Of a stretch of DNA of 64,000 nt, positions 54,032-63,091 are shown in pieces. The notes beneath the pieces are model-generated. The model saw nothing but the letters and a program-made list of their open reading frames with translations, did no database searches and was not told the DNA's origin. The first letter of the stretch is position 1, and each line of letters opens with the position of its first letter. The stretch lies in NCBI GenBank assembly GCA_963749365.1, contig CAVVME010000003.1, positions 124,001-188,000 on the forward strand, read 5' to 3'. The stretch comes from WHSW01 sp963749365 (GTDB taxonomy: Bacteria; Actinomycetota; Thermoleophilia; Solirubrobacterales; 70-9). The position numbers and the translations under genes were made by a program.

Positions 54032-54781
54032 ATGGACGTCTACCAGCGCCGGCGCCTCGTCGCGCTGAGCATCCTTGCGGTCCTGTTCATCGTCCTCGTC
54101 CTCCTGATCCGAAGCTGCGGGGGCGACGATGAGACGGCCCCCGTCACCCCGGTCTCGGGCACCGAAACCGAGGGCGCGAGCGCGCTCACCCTTGCCGCCT
54201 ACATCGATCAGGCCGACGCATCCTGCCTGGAGGCCAACAACGCGCTCGCCTCCGTGGACGAAACCGACCCTGCAGCGGCGGCGTCCGAGCAACAGCAGAT
54301 CCTAGCCGGCGAGCTCGAGGCGCTGCAGTCGCTGCCGGTTCCCGAGGACGCGCCGGCGGGCCTCGACGACCTGTTCACCGCGCTCGAGGACCAGATCAGC
54401 GGCTACCAGAAGCTCGCCACCGCGCTCGACCGCGGCGACGACACTGCCGCCACCGAGCTGCAGGCGCAGATCGACGACGCGGCCGCCGAAGCGCAGGACG
54501 CCGCCTCGGCTGTCGGCCTCGACGTCTGCGGCGATCTGTCGCAGGTCGGCGACGGCGGCGACGGTGGCGAGGGCGCCGCGGAGGGCGGCGATGCCGGGAC
54601 CGAGGCCGCGCCCGTTCCCGAGACCGGTGGCGTGACCACGACGACGCCAGTGCCGGCTCCCGCGCCCGCCCCGACCGAGGGCGGGGTCGCCCCGCCCGCC
54701 CCGGCCCCGGCTCCCGCGCCCGCACCGCCGCCCGGCGGCGGTGGGGGCGGCGGCTCGGACTCGGGAGGGGTCAGTCCCTGA
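54032..54781 (+). CDS. Membrane-anchored helical protein with Pro/Gly-rich tail
   Basis: A 249-residue protein with an N-terminal anchor (LVALSILAVLFIVLVLLIRS) directly followed by a Cys, an acidic helical domain at about 50-168 with two further Cys (DASCLEANN and LDVCGDLS), and a tail of PAPAPAP and poly-Gly segments. The helical part (EQQQILAGELEALQSLPVPE) resembles the small lipoprotein-like domains common in this group of actinobacteria; no named family. A GGAGG Shine-Dalgarno lies 5 bases before ATG 54032. Confidence 0.75.
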   Translation: MDVYQRRRLVALSILAVLFIVLVLLIRSCGGDDETAPVTPVSGTETEGASALTLAAYIDQADASCLEANNALASVDETDPAAAASEQQQILAGELEALQSLPVPEDAPAGLDDLFTALEDQISGYQKLATALDRGDDTAATELQAQIDDAAAEAQDAASAVGLDVCGDLSQVGDGGDGGEGAAEGGDAGTEAAPVPETGGVTTTTPVPAPAPAPTEGGVAPPAPAPAPAPAPPPGGGGGGGSDSGGVSP

Positions 54782-54803
54782 CCGTCCTGGCCACGATCGC
54801 CGT

Positions 54804-56747
54804 TCAGGCGACCGAGGTTTCCGCCCAGGCCCCGTAGAGGCGCGCGTAGCGGCCGCCGCCGGCGATCAGCTCGTCGTGCGTGCCCGACTCGGCGATCCTG
54901 CCGTGTTCGAGCACGACGATCCGGCCTGCGCGGCGGACGGTCGAGAGCCGATGCGCGATCACGATCGCGGTCCGGCCGTGCAGCAGCCGCTCCAGGCCCT
55001 CCTCGATCACCCGCTCCGTCCGCACGTCGACGTTCGACGTCGCCTCGTCGAGGATCAGGATCCGCGGGTCGGCGAGCAGGGCGCGCGCGAACGCGACCAG
55101 CTGGCGCTGGCCGGCTGAGAGCGCCGCCCCACGCTCACCGACCTCGGTCGCATACCCGTCGCCGAGCCGGTCGATGAACACCTGCGCGCCGACGGCGTGG
55201 GCGGCGGCGACGATCTCCCCCTCGCCCGCGTCCGGGCGCCCGAAGGCGATGTTGTCGCGGATCGTGCCCGAGAACAGAAAGCCCTCCTGAGGAACGATCC
55301 CGAGCTGGCCGCGCAGCGCTGTCGCGCTCAGTTCGCGCAGGTCCTGCCCGTCGACCAGCACGCGGCCCCGCTGCGGGTCATAGAAGCGCGCCACGAGCTT
55401 CGCCAGCGTTGACTTCCCGGCCCCGGTCTCGCCGACCAGCGCCACCGTCTGCCCCGCGGGGACGTGCAGGTCGATCGCCTCCAGCGCCCAGCCGGCGGCG
55501 CCGACGGCACCCTCGCTCGCGTCCCCGCCCCCGGCGTAGGAGAACCAGACCCCCTCGAGCCCGATCTCGCCGCGCAGCCGCCCGGGGTCGATCGCGTCCT
55601 CCCTGTCGACCATGTCGGGCTCGGTGTCGAGCAGGTCGAAGATCTTGTCGAGCGCCGCCATCCCTTGCTGGTAGGTCGTGTAGAGCTGGGAGATCTGCTG
55701 GATCGGATCGAAGAACAGCTGCAGGTAGCCGATGAAGGCGACCACGACCCCGATCTCGATCTGCCCGTCGATCGCCTGATAGCCGCCGAAGAGGATGATC
55801 GCCGCGGTCCCGATCGCCGAGAGCAGCTCGACGGCCGGGAAGTAGGAGGCGTTGAGGTAGACGGTGCGCATGTTCGCCTCCCGGTTGGCCTCGTTGAGCT
55901 CGGTCATCCGCTCGACGTGCTGGCGCTCGCGCCCGAACGTCCGCACCACGCGCACCCCGGAGAGTGTCTCCTGCAGGTAGGCGGTGATGTCGGCGATCCG
56001 CTCGCGGGTCAGCCGGTAGGCACCGGTGGAGGCGATCCGGAAGATCACGCTCGCGAGCGCCAGCAGGGGGAAGGTGAGGAAGGTGATCAGCGCGAGCTGG
56101 AGGTCGAGCGCGAGCAGGATCACGACCACGCCGGCGAGCGTCAGCGTGCTCGAGACCAGGGTGACGACGCCGTCGGTGACCAGGCTATCGAGCGCCTGCA
56201 CGTCGTTGGTCATGCGCGAGATCAGCACGCCGGGCTTGCGGCGGGTGAAGAACCCGATCGACATCGCCTGCAGGTGGACGTAGATGCGCTGGCGCAGGTC
56301 CTGCAGAGCCCGCTGGCCGACCCAGCCGACGAGATAGGTCTGCGCGTACGAGGCGCCCCAGTAGAGCGCGACCGAAGCGATGAAGACGACCACGACCACG
56401 GTCAGAACGCCCACGTCGCCGGCCTGGATCCCGTCGTCGATCGCCTTACCGGCCAGGAACGGTGGCGCGAGCGCGGCGGCGGTGGCGATCAGCAGGGCGA
56501 CCAGCATCAGGATCACCTGGGCGCGATAGGGGCGCAGCAGCCCGAGCAGCCAGCGGACCTTGCGCCCGCGCTGGTCCTCGCCGCGGATCAGGCGCCAGAG
56601 ATCGCGAAACAGCAACACCGTGCCGGCCAGCCTGCCGGGCTGGTTCGACTGGTCCTCGGTCTGCTCGGCAACCTCCGACCCCTGCGTCTCCGGGTCATCG
56701 CCGTTCTCAACCGGGCGGCGGGTGGCGGGTGGCGGGCGGCGATTCAC
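54804..56747 (-). CDS. ABC exporter half-transporter A (LSAGQ signature)
   Basis: A 647-residue membrane/ATPase fusion. After a 60-residue hydrophilic N-terminus come six membrane helices (about 75-370) and the nucleotide-binding domain: Walker A LVGETGAGKSTLAKL, signature AALSAGQRQLVAFARALL (LSAGQ rather than LSGGQ), Walker B RILILDEATSNVD with intact catalytic Glu, H-loop IVIAHRLSTV. GTG 56747 overlaps the stop of partner B as GTGA, so both are made together and likely form a heterodimer exporting lipid or drug. Confidence 0.92.
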   Translation of the reverse strand: MNRRPPPATRRPVENGDDPETQGSEVAEQTEDQSNQPGRLAGTVLLFRDLWRLIRGEDQRGRKVRWLLGLLRPYRAQVILMLVALLIATAAALAPPFLAGKAIDDGIQAGDVGVLTVVVVVFIASVALYWGASYAQTYLVGWVGQRALQDLRQRIYVHLQAMSIGFFTRRKPGVLISRMTNDVQALDSLVTDGVVTLVSSTLTLAGVVVILLALDLQLALITFLTFPLLALASVIFRIASTGAYRLTRERIADITAYLQETLSGVRVVRTFGRERQHVERMTELNEANREANMRTVYLNASYFPAVELLSAIGTAAIILFGGYQAIDGQIEIGVVVAFIGYLQLFFDPIQQISQLYTTYQQGMAALDKIFDLLDTEPDMVDREDAIDPGRLRGEIGLEGVWFSYAGGGDASEGAVGAAGWALEAIDLHVPAGQTVALVGETGAGKSTLAKLVARFYDPQRGRVLVDGQDLRELSATALRGQLGIVPQEGFLFSGTIRDNIAFGRPDAGEGEIVAAAHAVGAQVFIDRLGDGYATEVGERGAALSAGQRQLVAFARALLADPRILILDEATSNVDVRTERVIEEGLERLLHGRTAIVIAHRLSTVRRAGRIVVLEHGRIAESGTHDELIAGGGRYARLYGAWAETSVA

Positions 56748-58510
56748 AACGCCACCTCCTCGCGCTGCTCGACATCGCGCTGCAGGAAGAGCACGTCCTC
56801 GCAGCCGAACTCGGCGATCTCGGCGTACAGCGGGCAGCGCGCCAGCAGCTCCGCGTGGCGGCCGCGATCGACGATCCGGCCCGCGTCAATGACCACGATC
56901 TCGTCGGCGAGCGAGATCGTCGACAGCCGGTGGGCGACGACGAAGGTCGTCCGGCCCTCCATCACCTCGCGCAGCCCGCGCTTGATCGCCGCCTCGGTTC
57001 GGGCATCGACCGAGGAGGTGGCGTCGTCGAGGATCAGGATCCGCGGGTCGGCGATCAGCGCCCGCGCGATCGCAACCCGCTGGCGCTGGCCACCCGAGAG
57101 TGTGAGGCCGCGCTCACCGACCATGGTCCCGTAGCCGTCGGGCAGCCTGGCGATGAACTCGTGCGCCTGGGCGCGGCGGGCGGCGGCCTCGATCTCCTCC
57201 GGGGTTGCCCGCGGGCGGGCGTAGGCGATGTTCTCGGCAACCGTGGCCGAGAACAGGAAGCTGTCGTCGGCGACGAAGGCGACCTCGCTGCGCAGCGAGC
57301 CGAGCTCGACCGAGCGTACGTCGGTGCCGTCGACGAGGACGCTGCCCTCGCTCGGGTCATAGAGGCGTGCGAGCAGGCCGACGAGGCTGGTCTTCCCGGA
57401 GCCGGTCGGGCCGACCAGCGCGACCGTGCGGCCGGCGGGGATCTCGAGGCTGACCTCGCTCAGCGAGGGCCCGGCGCCGTCGTAGCGCAGGGTGACGTCG
57501 CGAAACTCCACCCGTCCCGGACCCGCGGGCAGCGGAGCGGCACCGGGCGGGCTGGCGATCCTCGGCGGGCGGTCGAGGATCTCGAACAGGCGGTTGCCGG
57601 AGGCGACGGCACGCTGGGCCATCCCGAGGGCCATCCCGAGCATCCGCATCGGGCCCATCAGCATCATCAGGTAGGTGTAGAAGGCGGTGAACTCGCCGAT
57701 CGTCAGGTTGCCGGCGATCACCTGGCGCCCGCCGACGAGGAGGACGACGGCGAGCCCGAGGCTGGGGATGAAACCGAGCATCGGCGAGTAGAAGGCGCGC
57801 AGCCGGGTCGAGTAGACGTTCTGGTCGAAGACCCGCTCGACCGAGCGCCGAAAGCGGGCCAGCATGTGCTCCTCACGCGCGAACGCCTTCACGATCCGGA
57901 TCCCGGAGACGCTCTCCTCCGCCTCCGCGGTGAGCTCGGCGATCCGCTGCTGGACCTCCTGCACGGCCGGGCGCGAGAGCCGGTTGAAGCGCGCCGCGGC
58001 GAGGATCACGAACGGGACCGGGATCAAGGCCAGGGCCGCGAGCCAGGGCTTGATCGCGAACATGACGATGCTCGCCAGGGTGATCGTGAGCGCGTTCTGG
58101 GTCAGGAAGATGAGCCCGTAGCCGAGGAAGAAGCGAATCGCCTGCAGGTCGACGGTCGCCCGCGACATCAGCTGGCCGGTCTGCTGGCCGTCGAAGAACC
58201 CCAGCTCGAGCGCCTGCAGGTGCTGGTAGACGCGCTCGCGCAGGTCGAACTCGACCGCGAGCGAGACGCGGCCGGCGATCAGCCGCCGGACCACGGTCAG
58301 CCCGAGCCGCAGCAGGGCGGCCACGAGAATCGCGATCGCGAGCGGCAGCAGGTCGGGCCGGCGCCCGTCGTTGATCGCGTCGACGGCGTCGCCGACCAGC
58401 CACGGGATCGCCACCGTCATCACCATCGCCGCCCAGGCGAAGACGAGGGAGAGGGCCACGGTGCGGCGATAGGGACGCAAGAAGCCGAGCAACCGCCGGA
58501 AGGTGGGCAT
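56744..58510 (-). CDS. ABC exporter half-transporter B (degenerate Walker B)
   Basis: A 588-residue partner of the previous gene. Six membrane helices (about 15-310), then Walker A LVGPTGSGKTSLVGL, signature LTLSGGQRQRVAIARAL and Walker B RILILDDATSSVD, in which the catalytic Glu is replaced by Asp. This matches the degenerate-site subunit of heterodimeric exporters such as TM287/288. ATG 58510 is chosen because TATAGT lies six bases upstream and GGAGG is directly before it. A 58-residue gene lies divergently 63 bases away. Confidence 0.93.
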   Translation of the reverse strand: MPTFRRLLGFLRPYRRTVALSLVFAWAAMVMTVAIPWLVGDAVDAINDGRRPDLLPLAIAILVAALLRLGLTVVRRLIAGRVSLAVEFDLRERVYQHLQALELGFFDGQQTGQLMSRATVDLQAIRFFLGYGLIFLTQNALTITLASIVMFAIKPWLAALALIPVPFVILAAARFNRLSRPAVQEVQQRIAELTAEAEESVSGIRIVKAFAREEHMLARFRRSVERVFDQNVYSTRLRAFYSPMLGFIPSLGLAVVLLVGGRQVIAGNLTIGEFTAFYTYLMMLMGPMRMLGMALGMAQRAVASGNRLFEILDRPPRIASPPGAAPLPAGPGRVEFRDVTLRYDGAGPSLSEVSLEIPAGRTVALVGPTGSGKTSLVGLLARLYDPSEGSVLVDGTDVRSVELGSLRSEVAFVADDSFLFSATVAENIAYARPRATPEEIEAAARRAQAHEFIARLPDGYGTMVGERGLTLSGGQRQRVAIARALIADPRILILDDATSSVDARTEAAIKRGLREVMEGRTTFVVAHRLSTISLADEIVVIDAGRIVDRGRHAELLARCPLYAEIAEFGCEDVLFLQRDVEQREEVAL

Positions 58511-58516
58511 CCTCCG

Positions 58517-58522
58517 ACTATA
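58517..58522 (-). promoter_or_regulatory. -10 box TATAGT of the ABC exporter operon
   Basis: TATAGT (minus strand, preceded by TTTG) ends 6 bases before ATG 58510, with CGGAGG in between. Confidence 0.55.
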
Positions 58523-58561
58523 CAAAGTGAAGTAACGGCTGCGGATCGCCGCCGGGCGCAA

Positions 58562-58567
58562 TACTGA
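58562..58567 (+). promoter_or_regulatory. Weak -10 box TACTGA before the four-Cys gene
   Basis: TACTGA ends 6 bases before ATG 58574; the final base departs from TANNNT. Confidence 0.3.
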
Positions 58568-58573
58568 GACACG

Positions 58574-58750
58574 ATGAGGCGACCCGATGCGGGCCTGTGC
58601 GACACCTGCGCGCACCAGCGCGTCGTCGCCAACACCCGCGGCTCGCGGTTCTCGCTCTGTGAGCGCTCGCGCGAGGACCCCGCCTATCCGCGCTACCCGC
58701 GGCTGCCGGTGACGCGGTGTCGTGGCTGGGAGCGGGGGGATCCGGGGTGA
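58574..58750 (+). CDS. Small four-cysteine (zinc-ribbon-like) protein
   Basis: A 58-residue protein with CDTCAHQRVVANTRGSRF, then LCERSREDPAYPRYPRLPV and TRCRGWE. The spacing CxxC...C...C suggests one bound zinc. I recall very similar short proteins scattered through actinobacterial genomes, without known function. It is easily missed because of its size. The TGA overlaps the GTG of the kelch-protein gene (58747-58750), so the two are coupled. Confidence 0.7.
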   Translation: MRRPDAGLCDTCAHQRVVANTRGSRFSLCERSREDPAYPRYPRLPVTRCRGWERGDPG

Positions 58751-59739
58751 GGGTCGCGCTCGCCCGCGCCGGCGCCGCGGCGCTGATCGCGTTCGGATGC
58801 GGGGCGGCGATCGTCTACGCGGCGACCCGTGACGACGGGCGCTCGCAGGAGCGCAGCACGTCGTCATGGAGCGCGCTGACCCCGAGCCCGCTCGAGCGGA
58901 CCGAGGTCGGGGCGGCGCGGATCGGGGATCGCATCTACGTCGTCGGCGGCTTCATCTCGAGCGGCGGCACGACGGGAAAGATGGTCCGTTACGACATCTC
59001 GGCCGATCGCTGGCGCGAGCTGGCGCCGCTGCCGATCGCGGTCAACCACCCCGGCGTCGCCGCGCTACGAGGAAAGCTCTATCTGCTCGGCGGCAACCTC
59101 GGCGGGGCGAACCAGGGCAAGTCGAGGCGCCTGTACCGGTACACGCCCTCGCGCGATCGCTGGCAGCGCCTTGCCGACGCCGCGATCGAGCGCGCGGCGC
59201 TGGCGCTGGTCGGCCGCGGCGGCGAGCTGTACGCGATCGGCGGCTACAGCGAGGCGAGCGAGCGACTGCGCAAGGTAGAGATCTACGACGTCGCCGAGCG
59301 CGACTGGCACCGCGGAGAGCCGATGCCGACGGGGCGCAACCACATCGGCGCCGCCGCGCTCGGGGACCGGATCTTCGTCACCGGCGGCCGACCCGGCCCT
59401 GTGCACGGCGGTTTGACTACGGTCGAGCGCTACGACGTCCGCCGCGACCGCTGGGCGCCCGCGGCGCCGCTGGCGACCGCGCGCAGCGGTCACGCCGCGG
59501 TCGCCGTGCGCGGCCGCTTGGTCGTCTTCGGCGGCGAGGAGCTCGACGGCGGGACGACGATCGAGCAGGTCGAGGCCTATGACCCGGCAAGCGATCGCTG
59601 GCAGCCGCTGCCCGAGATGGTCACCCCGCGTCACGGGCTCGGCGGGGTCGCTCGTCGCGGGCGGGTGTACGCGATCGAGGGCGGCCCGCGGCCCGCGCTC
59701 GCGTTCTCGGGGGCGATCGAGTACCTCGACCTGCCCTAG
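58747..59739 (+). CDS. Membrane-anchored kelch-repeat protein
   Basis: A 330-residue protein with an N-terminal anchor (AGAAALIAFGCGAAIVYAA) and six kelch blades from about residue 45 on, each with a GG pair and a later Tyr/Trp (IYVVGGFISSGG...YDISADRWREL, LYLLGGNLGG...YTPSRDRWQRL, LYAIGGYSEASE...YDVAERDWHRG and so on). It should fold as a beta propeller on the outer face of the membrane, binding protein or glycan. GTG 58747 overlaps the preceding stop. Confidence 0.88.
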   Translation: MRVALARAGAAALIAFGCGAAIVYAATRDDGRSQERSTSSWSALTPSPLERTEVGAARIGDRIYVVGGFISSGGTTGKMVRYDISADRWRELAPLPIAVNHPGVAALRGKLYLLGGNLGGANQGKSRRLYRYTPSRDRWQRLADAAIERAALALVGRGGELYAIGGYSEASERLRKVEIYDVAERDWHRGEPMPTGRNHIGAAALGDRIFVTGGRPGPVHGGLTTVERYDVRRDRWAPAAPLATARSGHAAVAVRGRLVVFGGEELDGGTTIEQVEAYDPASDRWQPLPEMVTPRHGLGGVARRGRVYAIEGGPRPALAFSGAIEYLDLP

Positions 59740-59760
59740 ATTCGGGATCAATCGTCTGGG

Positions 59761-60615
59761 TCAGGCCTCGACCGGCGGGGGAGCGGTGCGCAGCGCCCCG
59801 GCGCTTGCGGTGACCACGAGCGCGATCGCGAGCACCTCGCTTGCGGCCAGGCCCTGGTTGAGGCCGACGAACCCGATCGTCGCCGCGACCGCCGGCTCGA
59901 GGCTCATCAGGACCCCGAACGTCCCCCGGGGCAGGCGCCGCAGCGCCTCGAGCTCGAGCGAGTAGGGAATCGCCGAGCTCAGGATCGCGACCACGAGCCC
60001 GACCGCGAGCAGTCCGGGGGAGAGCAGCTCCGCGCCCGCGTCCGCAATCCCGATCGGCAACAGCAGCGCACCCGCGACGACCATCGCCAGCGCCAGGCCC
60101 TGGCCACCGGGGAAGCTGCGCCCGATCCGTTCCGCGAGCACGATGTAGGCGGCCCAGAAGCCGCCCGCGAGCAGTGCCAGCGCGCAGCCGAGCGAATCGA
60201 GGTCGCCGCCGGGGAGTGGGGAGAGGAGCACGATCCCGGCGCCCGCCAGCCCTGCCCAGAGCAGATCGAGGCGGTCGCGCGAGGAGGCGAACGCGACCCC
60301 GAGCGGGCCGGCGAACTCGAGCGTCACCCCGATCCCGAGCGGGATCCGATCGAGTGCGAGATAGAAGCAGGCGTTCATCCCGGCTAGCGCGAGCCCGAAC
60401 AGGATCACGTCGCGCCGCTGCGCGCCGCCCATGCCGGCGATCGACGGGCGCCAGATCGCCGTCAGGATGATCGCCGCGAAGCCCAGCCGCACCATCACCG
60501 TCCCGGTCGGACCGAGCTCGTCGAAGAGCGTCGTCGCGACCGCGGCCCCGGTCTGCACCGAGACGACCGCCCCGAGGACGAGCGTGACCGCGGGCACCCG
60601 GGCGCGTTCGCTCAC
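59761..60615 (-). CDS. EamA/RhtA-type DMT exporter
   Basis: A 284-residue protein with ten membrane helices in two EamA halves (VSVQTGAAVATTLFDELGPT; GGFWAAYIVLAERIGRSFPG). The pattern of PLGIGVTLEFAGPLGVAFAS is that of the RhtA group, which exports threonine or homoserine. Substrate uncertain. GTG 60615 follows TAGCGT by seven bases. It is convergent with the kelch gene. Confidence 0.88.
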   Translation of the reverse strand: MSERARVPAVTLVLGAVVSVQTGAAVATTLFDELGPTGTVMVRLGFAAIILTAIWRPSIAGMGGAQRRDVILFGLALAGMNACFYLALDRIPLGIGVTLEFAGPLGVAFASSRDRLDLLWAGLAGAGIVLLSPLPGGDLDSLGCALALLAGGFWAAYIVLAERIGRSFPGGQGLALAMVVAGALLLPIGIADAGAELLSPGLLAVGLVVAILSSAIPYSLELEALRRLPRGTFGVLMSLEPAVAATIGFVGLNQGLAASEVLAIALVVTASAGALRTAPPPVEA

Positions 60616-60622
60616 GGGGTCT

Positions 60623-60628
60623 ACGCTA
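60623..60628 (-). promoter_or_regulatory. -10 box TAGCGT before the DMT gene
   Basis: TAGCGT (minus strand) ends 7 bases before GTG 60615, between this gene and the DUF3089 stop. Confidence 0.5.
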
Positions 60629-60636
60629 GGAGCTGA

Positions 60637-61806
60637 TCAGTGCTCGCTGCGCTGCGCCTTGCGGTACGCGCCGGCCTGGGTGCCGACGAGGCGGACGAGG
60701 TCGCCGAGCGCGATGTTTACGTCGGACAGGTGAAGGCCCCAGGTCGGGTCCGGGGACGGGATCAGGGCGGGCGCCCCGTCGAGCGAGGAGAGCATCAGCA
60801 CGTGGGCGCCAGCGGCGCGAACGCACTCGCCGCCGTAGTGCTCGCGCGGTTGCACCCACGGCGTGGGCGCGGTCGGCAGCTCGCCGCCGTACATGAGCAG
60901 GATCCCGGCGCCGAGCGTGCCGGGGAAAGGCTCGCTCGGGACCAGGGTCTCGAGCGGCGCCGGCCCGCCGCGGAGCGCGGCAGGGTTCGTGCACAGGACC
61001 TCGTAGCCGGGACCTGAGGGGAAGTCGAAGGCGCCGTCGTAGACCTCGTTTGGCAAGCCGAAGCGCGCGTCGGGCGGTGGGACCTGGTTGAAGGTCGAGA
61101 AGCCGGCCACGCAGCCGATCTGGCGGGGCTTGACGCAGGCGCGAACGTGCTCGAAGTCCCCACCCTTGCGCTTGCCCTCGCGAACGATGACGTTGCCTCC
61201 GAGCAGCAGCGCCGAGACCAGACGCCGCCGGACGCCGGGCCGATCGTCGATCTGGTTGCGGATCAGGTAGCGCAGCATGTAGGTGCCCTGCGAGTGGCCG
61301 AGCAGGACCACACCGCGTCCGTGGTTGTAGTTGCGCAGGTAATCGCGCCAGGCTGCGCGCACGTTCGCATAGGCGAGCTGCGCCGCGGCCACGGCCTCGT
61401 CGTCAGCGGCGCCGAAGATCCCGGCGAGGGTGAGCTGGCGGTAGACCGGCGCGAAGACCCGGCAGTTGCGTGAGAAGCGCGCCGCCTGGTAACGGGCGAT
61501 TGCGGTCTGCTGTGGGTCGACGGTGAGATCCGCGTTGAGCGTCGGCTGGTCGCTGACCGTGGGGTAGACGTAGAAGCAGTCGACCTTCGGTCGCCTCGCG
61601 TTCGGCGGGCTCTCGACCTGCGAGCTGCCGTCTGGTGCGAAGACCGTCGTCTCGAGGCTGTCGCGGCACGGGTTGGGCATCTGGCCCGGCTTGCAGAGCC
61701 AGACCGTGTCGGCCTCTTGCGCGCCGGCGGGCGCAGCGGTCGGAGCGGTCAGGACGACAGCGACCGCGACAGCGATCACCGACGCCACGATCCCCCGCCT
61801 GCTCAT
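60637..61806 (-). CDS. Secreted DUF3089 alpha/beta-hydrolase (lipase-like)
   Basis: A 389-residue protein with a signal peptide (GIVASVIAVAVAVVLTAPTA) cleaved near APAGAQ. The nucleophile elbow is GVVLLGHSQGTYMLRYLI; the DUF3089 start VDCFYVYPTVSDQPT and the block CRVFAPVYRQLTLAGIF are present. Predicted to hydrolyse an ester outside the cell. ATG 61806 is fixed by a GAGGAGG Shine-Dalgarno and the signal peptide; the longer frame upstream is the shadow of the P450 gene. It follows the P450 gene by 20 bases, probably one operon. Confidence 0.9.
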   Translation of the reverse strand: MSRRGIVASVIAVAVAVVLTAPTAAPAGAQEADTVWLCKPGQMPNPCRDSLETTVFAPDGSSQVESPPNARRPKVDCFYVYPTVSDQPTLNADLTVDPQQTAIARYQAARFSRNCRVFAPVYRQLTLAGIFGAADDEAVAAAQLAYANVRAAWRDYLRNYNHGRGVVLLGHSQGTYMLRYLIRNQIDDRPGVRRRLVSALLLGGNVIVREGKRKGGDFEHVRACVKPRQIGCVAGFSTFNQVPPPDARFGLPNEVYDGAFDFPSGPGYEVLCTNPAALRGGPAPLETLVPSEPFPGTLGAGILLMYGGELPTAPTPWVQPREHYGGECVRAAGAHVLMLSSLDGAPALIPSPDPTWGLHLSDVNIALGDLVRLVGTQAGAYRKAQRSEH

Positions 61807-61826
61807 TTCGCCTCCTCGCGCCTCGG

Positions 61827-63077
61827 TCAGTCGCCCTGCGGCGTGAACCGTACCGGCAGCGTCTTCAGCTGGTTCAGGAACAGCGACCGGGCCCGGGTCG
61901 GCTCGCCCGCCAACTCGAGGTCCCCGAACCTGCGCAGCGTCTCCTCGAGCAGCAGCTTGATCTCGAGCCGAGCGAGCGCGGCGCCGAGGCAGAAGTGCCG
62001 GCCACCGGCCCCGAACGCCTGGTGGTCGGCCCTGCGGGTGACGTCGAGCCGTTGCGGATCGTCGTAGACCGACTCGTCGCGGTTGCTGGCGACGTACCAG
62101 AGCAGCACCTTGTCGCCCTCGCGAATCGTCTGCCCGTGCATCTCGACCTCGCGCGTCGCGGTGCGCCGGAAGTGGGCGAACGCCGGGTACATCCGCAGGA
62201 GCTCCTCGACCGCACCCTCGATCAGGCCGGGGTCGGCGAGGAGCAGATCGAGCTGATCGCGGTTCTCGAGCAGCCCCAGCACACCGCTGGTGAACACCGA
62301 GCGGGTGCTGTCGTTGCCCGCCGCTCCGAGCAGCCCGAGGCCCATGAAGATCTCGTCGTCGGAAAGCCCCTCGCCGTCGATCTCCGAATGGACGAGGATA
62401 TCGAGCAGGTCGTCCATCCCCGGGTTGGCGCGGCGCTCGGCGACCAGCTCCATCGTCTCGTCCCAGTTGCGCCGCATCACCTCGGCGACGGCCTCCTCGG
62501 TAGGGCGCAGGTCCTCGTCGCCGAACCCGAGCACCAGGTTGGTGTCCTCGACGTGGCGGCGGTCGTCCGCCTCCTCGCTGCCGATGAAGGAGCCGATCAC
62601 GCGCGAGACGACGGGCCCGGCGACGTCGTTGACCAGGTCGCACTCGCCGCGCGCCGCGACCCGGTCGAGGACGCGGTTGACGATCGCCCGGATCCGCTCC
62701 TCGTGCTCGGCGATCCGCTTCGGGGTGAACCCGCGCTGGAACAGCGCCTTGATCCGGTCGTGACGCGGGGGGTCCATCGAGATCATCATCTGCTGCTGGC
62801 CCTCGAGCGGGATCCCGAAGTCGTCGAGGACCATGATCCCGCCGACGAACGAGGAGAAGGTCTGCCAATCGAGGCTCACCCGGCGCAGGTCCTCGGCCCT
62901 GGTCAGCGACCAGAAGCCGCCCTCCCGGGGGTACTCGGCGAGTGGGCTCCAGTGCGCCGGCGCCTCGCGGCGCAGGCGGGAGAAGACGTCGTGCGGGGGG
63001 CCGTCCTCCCAGAGGTCGAGGTCGCCGAGGTCGATGCGATCGAGGTCGAGGTCGGCGACGACGCTCACGTCGGGCAT
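61827..63077 (-). CDS. Cytochrome P450
   Basis: A 416-residue bacterial class I P450. The I-helix reads LGLLGAAGNDSTRSVFTS (acid-alcohol pair D-S/T), the K-helix EELLRMYPAFAHFRRTA, the heme loop FGAGGRHFCLGAALARLEIK with the Cys ligand, and SMDPPRHDRIKALFQRGFTP the B'-C region. The sequence resembles the CYP125/142/linalool-hydroxylase sector, so a terpenoid or steroid-like substrate is possible but unproven. ATG 63077 abuts a palindrome that also covers the divergent TetR gene's start, so repression by that regulator is likely. A redox partner is not adjacent. Confidence 0.93.
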   Translation of the reverse strand: MPDVSVVADLDLDRIDLGDLDLWEDGPPHDVFSRLRREAPAHWSPLAEYPREGGFWSLTRAEDLRRVSLDWQTFSSFVGGIMVLDDFGIPLEGQQQMMISMDPPRHDRIKALFQRGFTPKRIAEHEERIRAIVNRVLDRVAARGECDLVNDVAGPVVSRVIGSFIGSEEADDRRHVEDTNLVLGFGDEDLRPTEEAVAEVMRRNWDETMELVAERRANPGMDDLLDILVHSEIDGEGLSDDEIFMGLGLLGAAGNDSTRSVFTSGVLGLLENRDQLDLLLADPGLIEGAVEELLRMYPAFAHFRRTATREVEMHGQTIREGDKVLLWYVASNRDESVYDDPQRLDVTRRADHQAFGAGGRHFCLGAALARLEIKLLLEETLRRFGDLELAGEPTRARSLFLNQLKTLPVRFTPQGD

Positions 63078-63091
63078 ACTACAGATGTAGT
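63078..63091. promoter_or_regulatory. TetR-type operator palindrome between P450 and tetR starts
   Basis: ACTACA-GA-TGTAGT is a perfect 6+6 inverted repeat filling the 12-base gap between the two start codons. TACTAC (+, before tetR) and TACATC (-, before P450) are -10-like hexamers inside it, ending about 7 and 6 bases before their starts, so bound repressor would block both promoters. Confidence 0.6.

Noticed and set aside
56462..58567. 701-codon plus-strand frame opposite the ABC exporter
   Set aside because: Low-complexity Asp/Arg/Gln/Glu composition and no start signal; the minus strand carries complete Walker and signature motifs.
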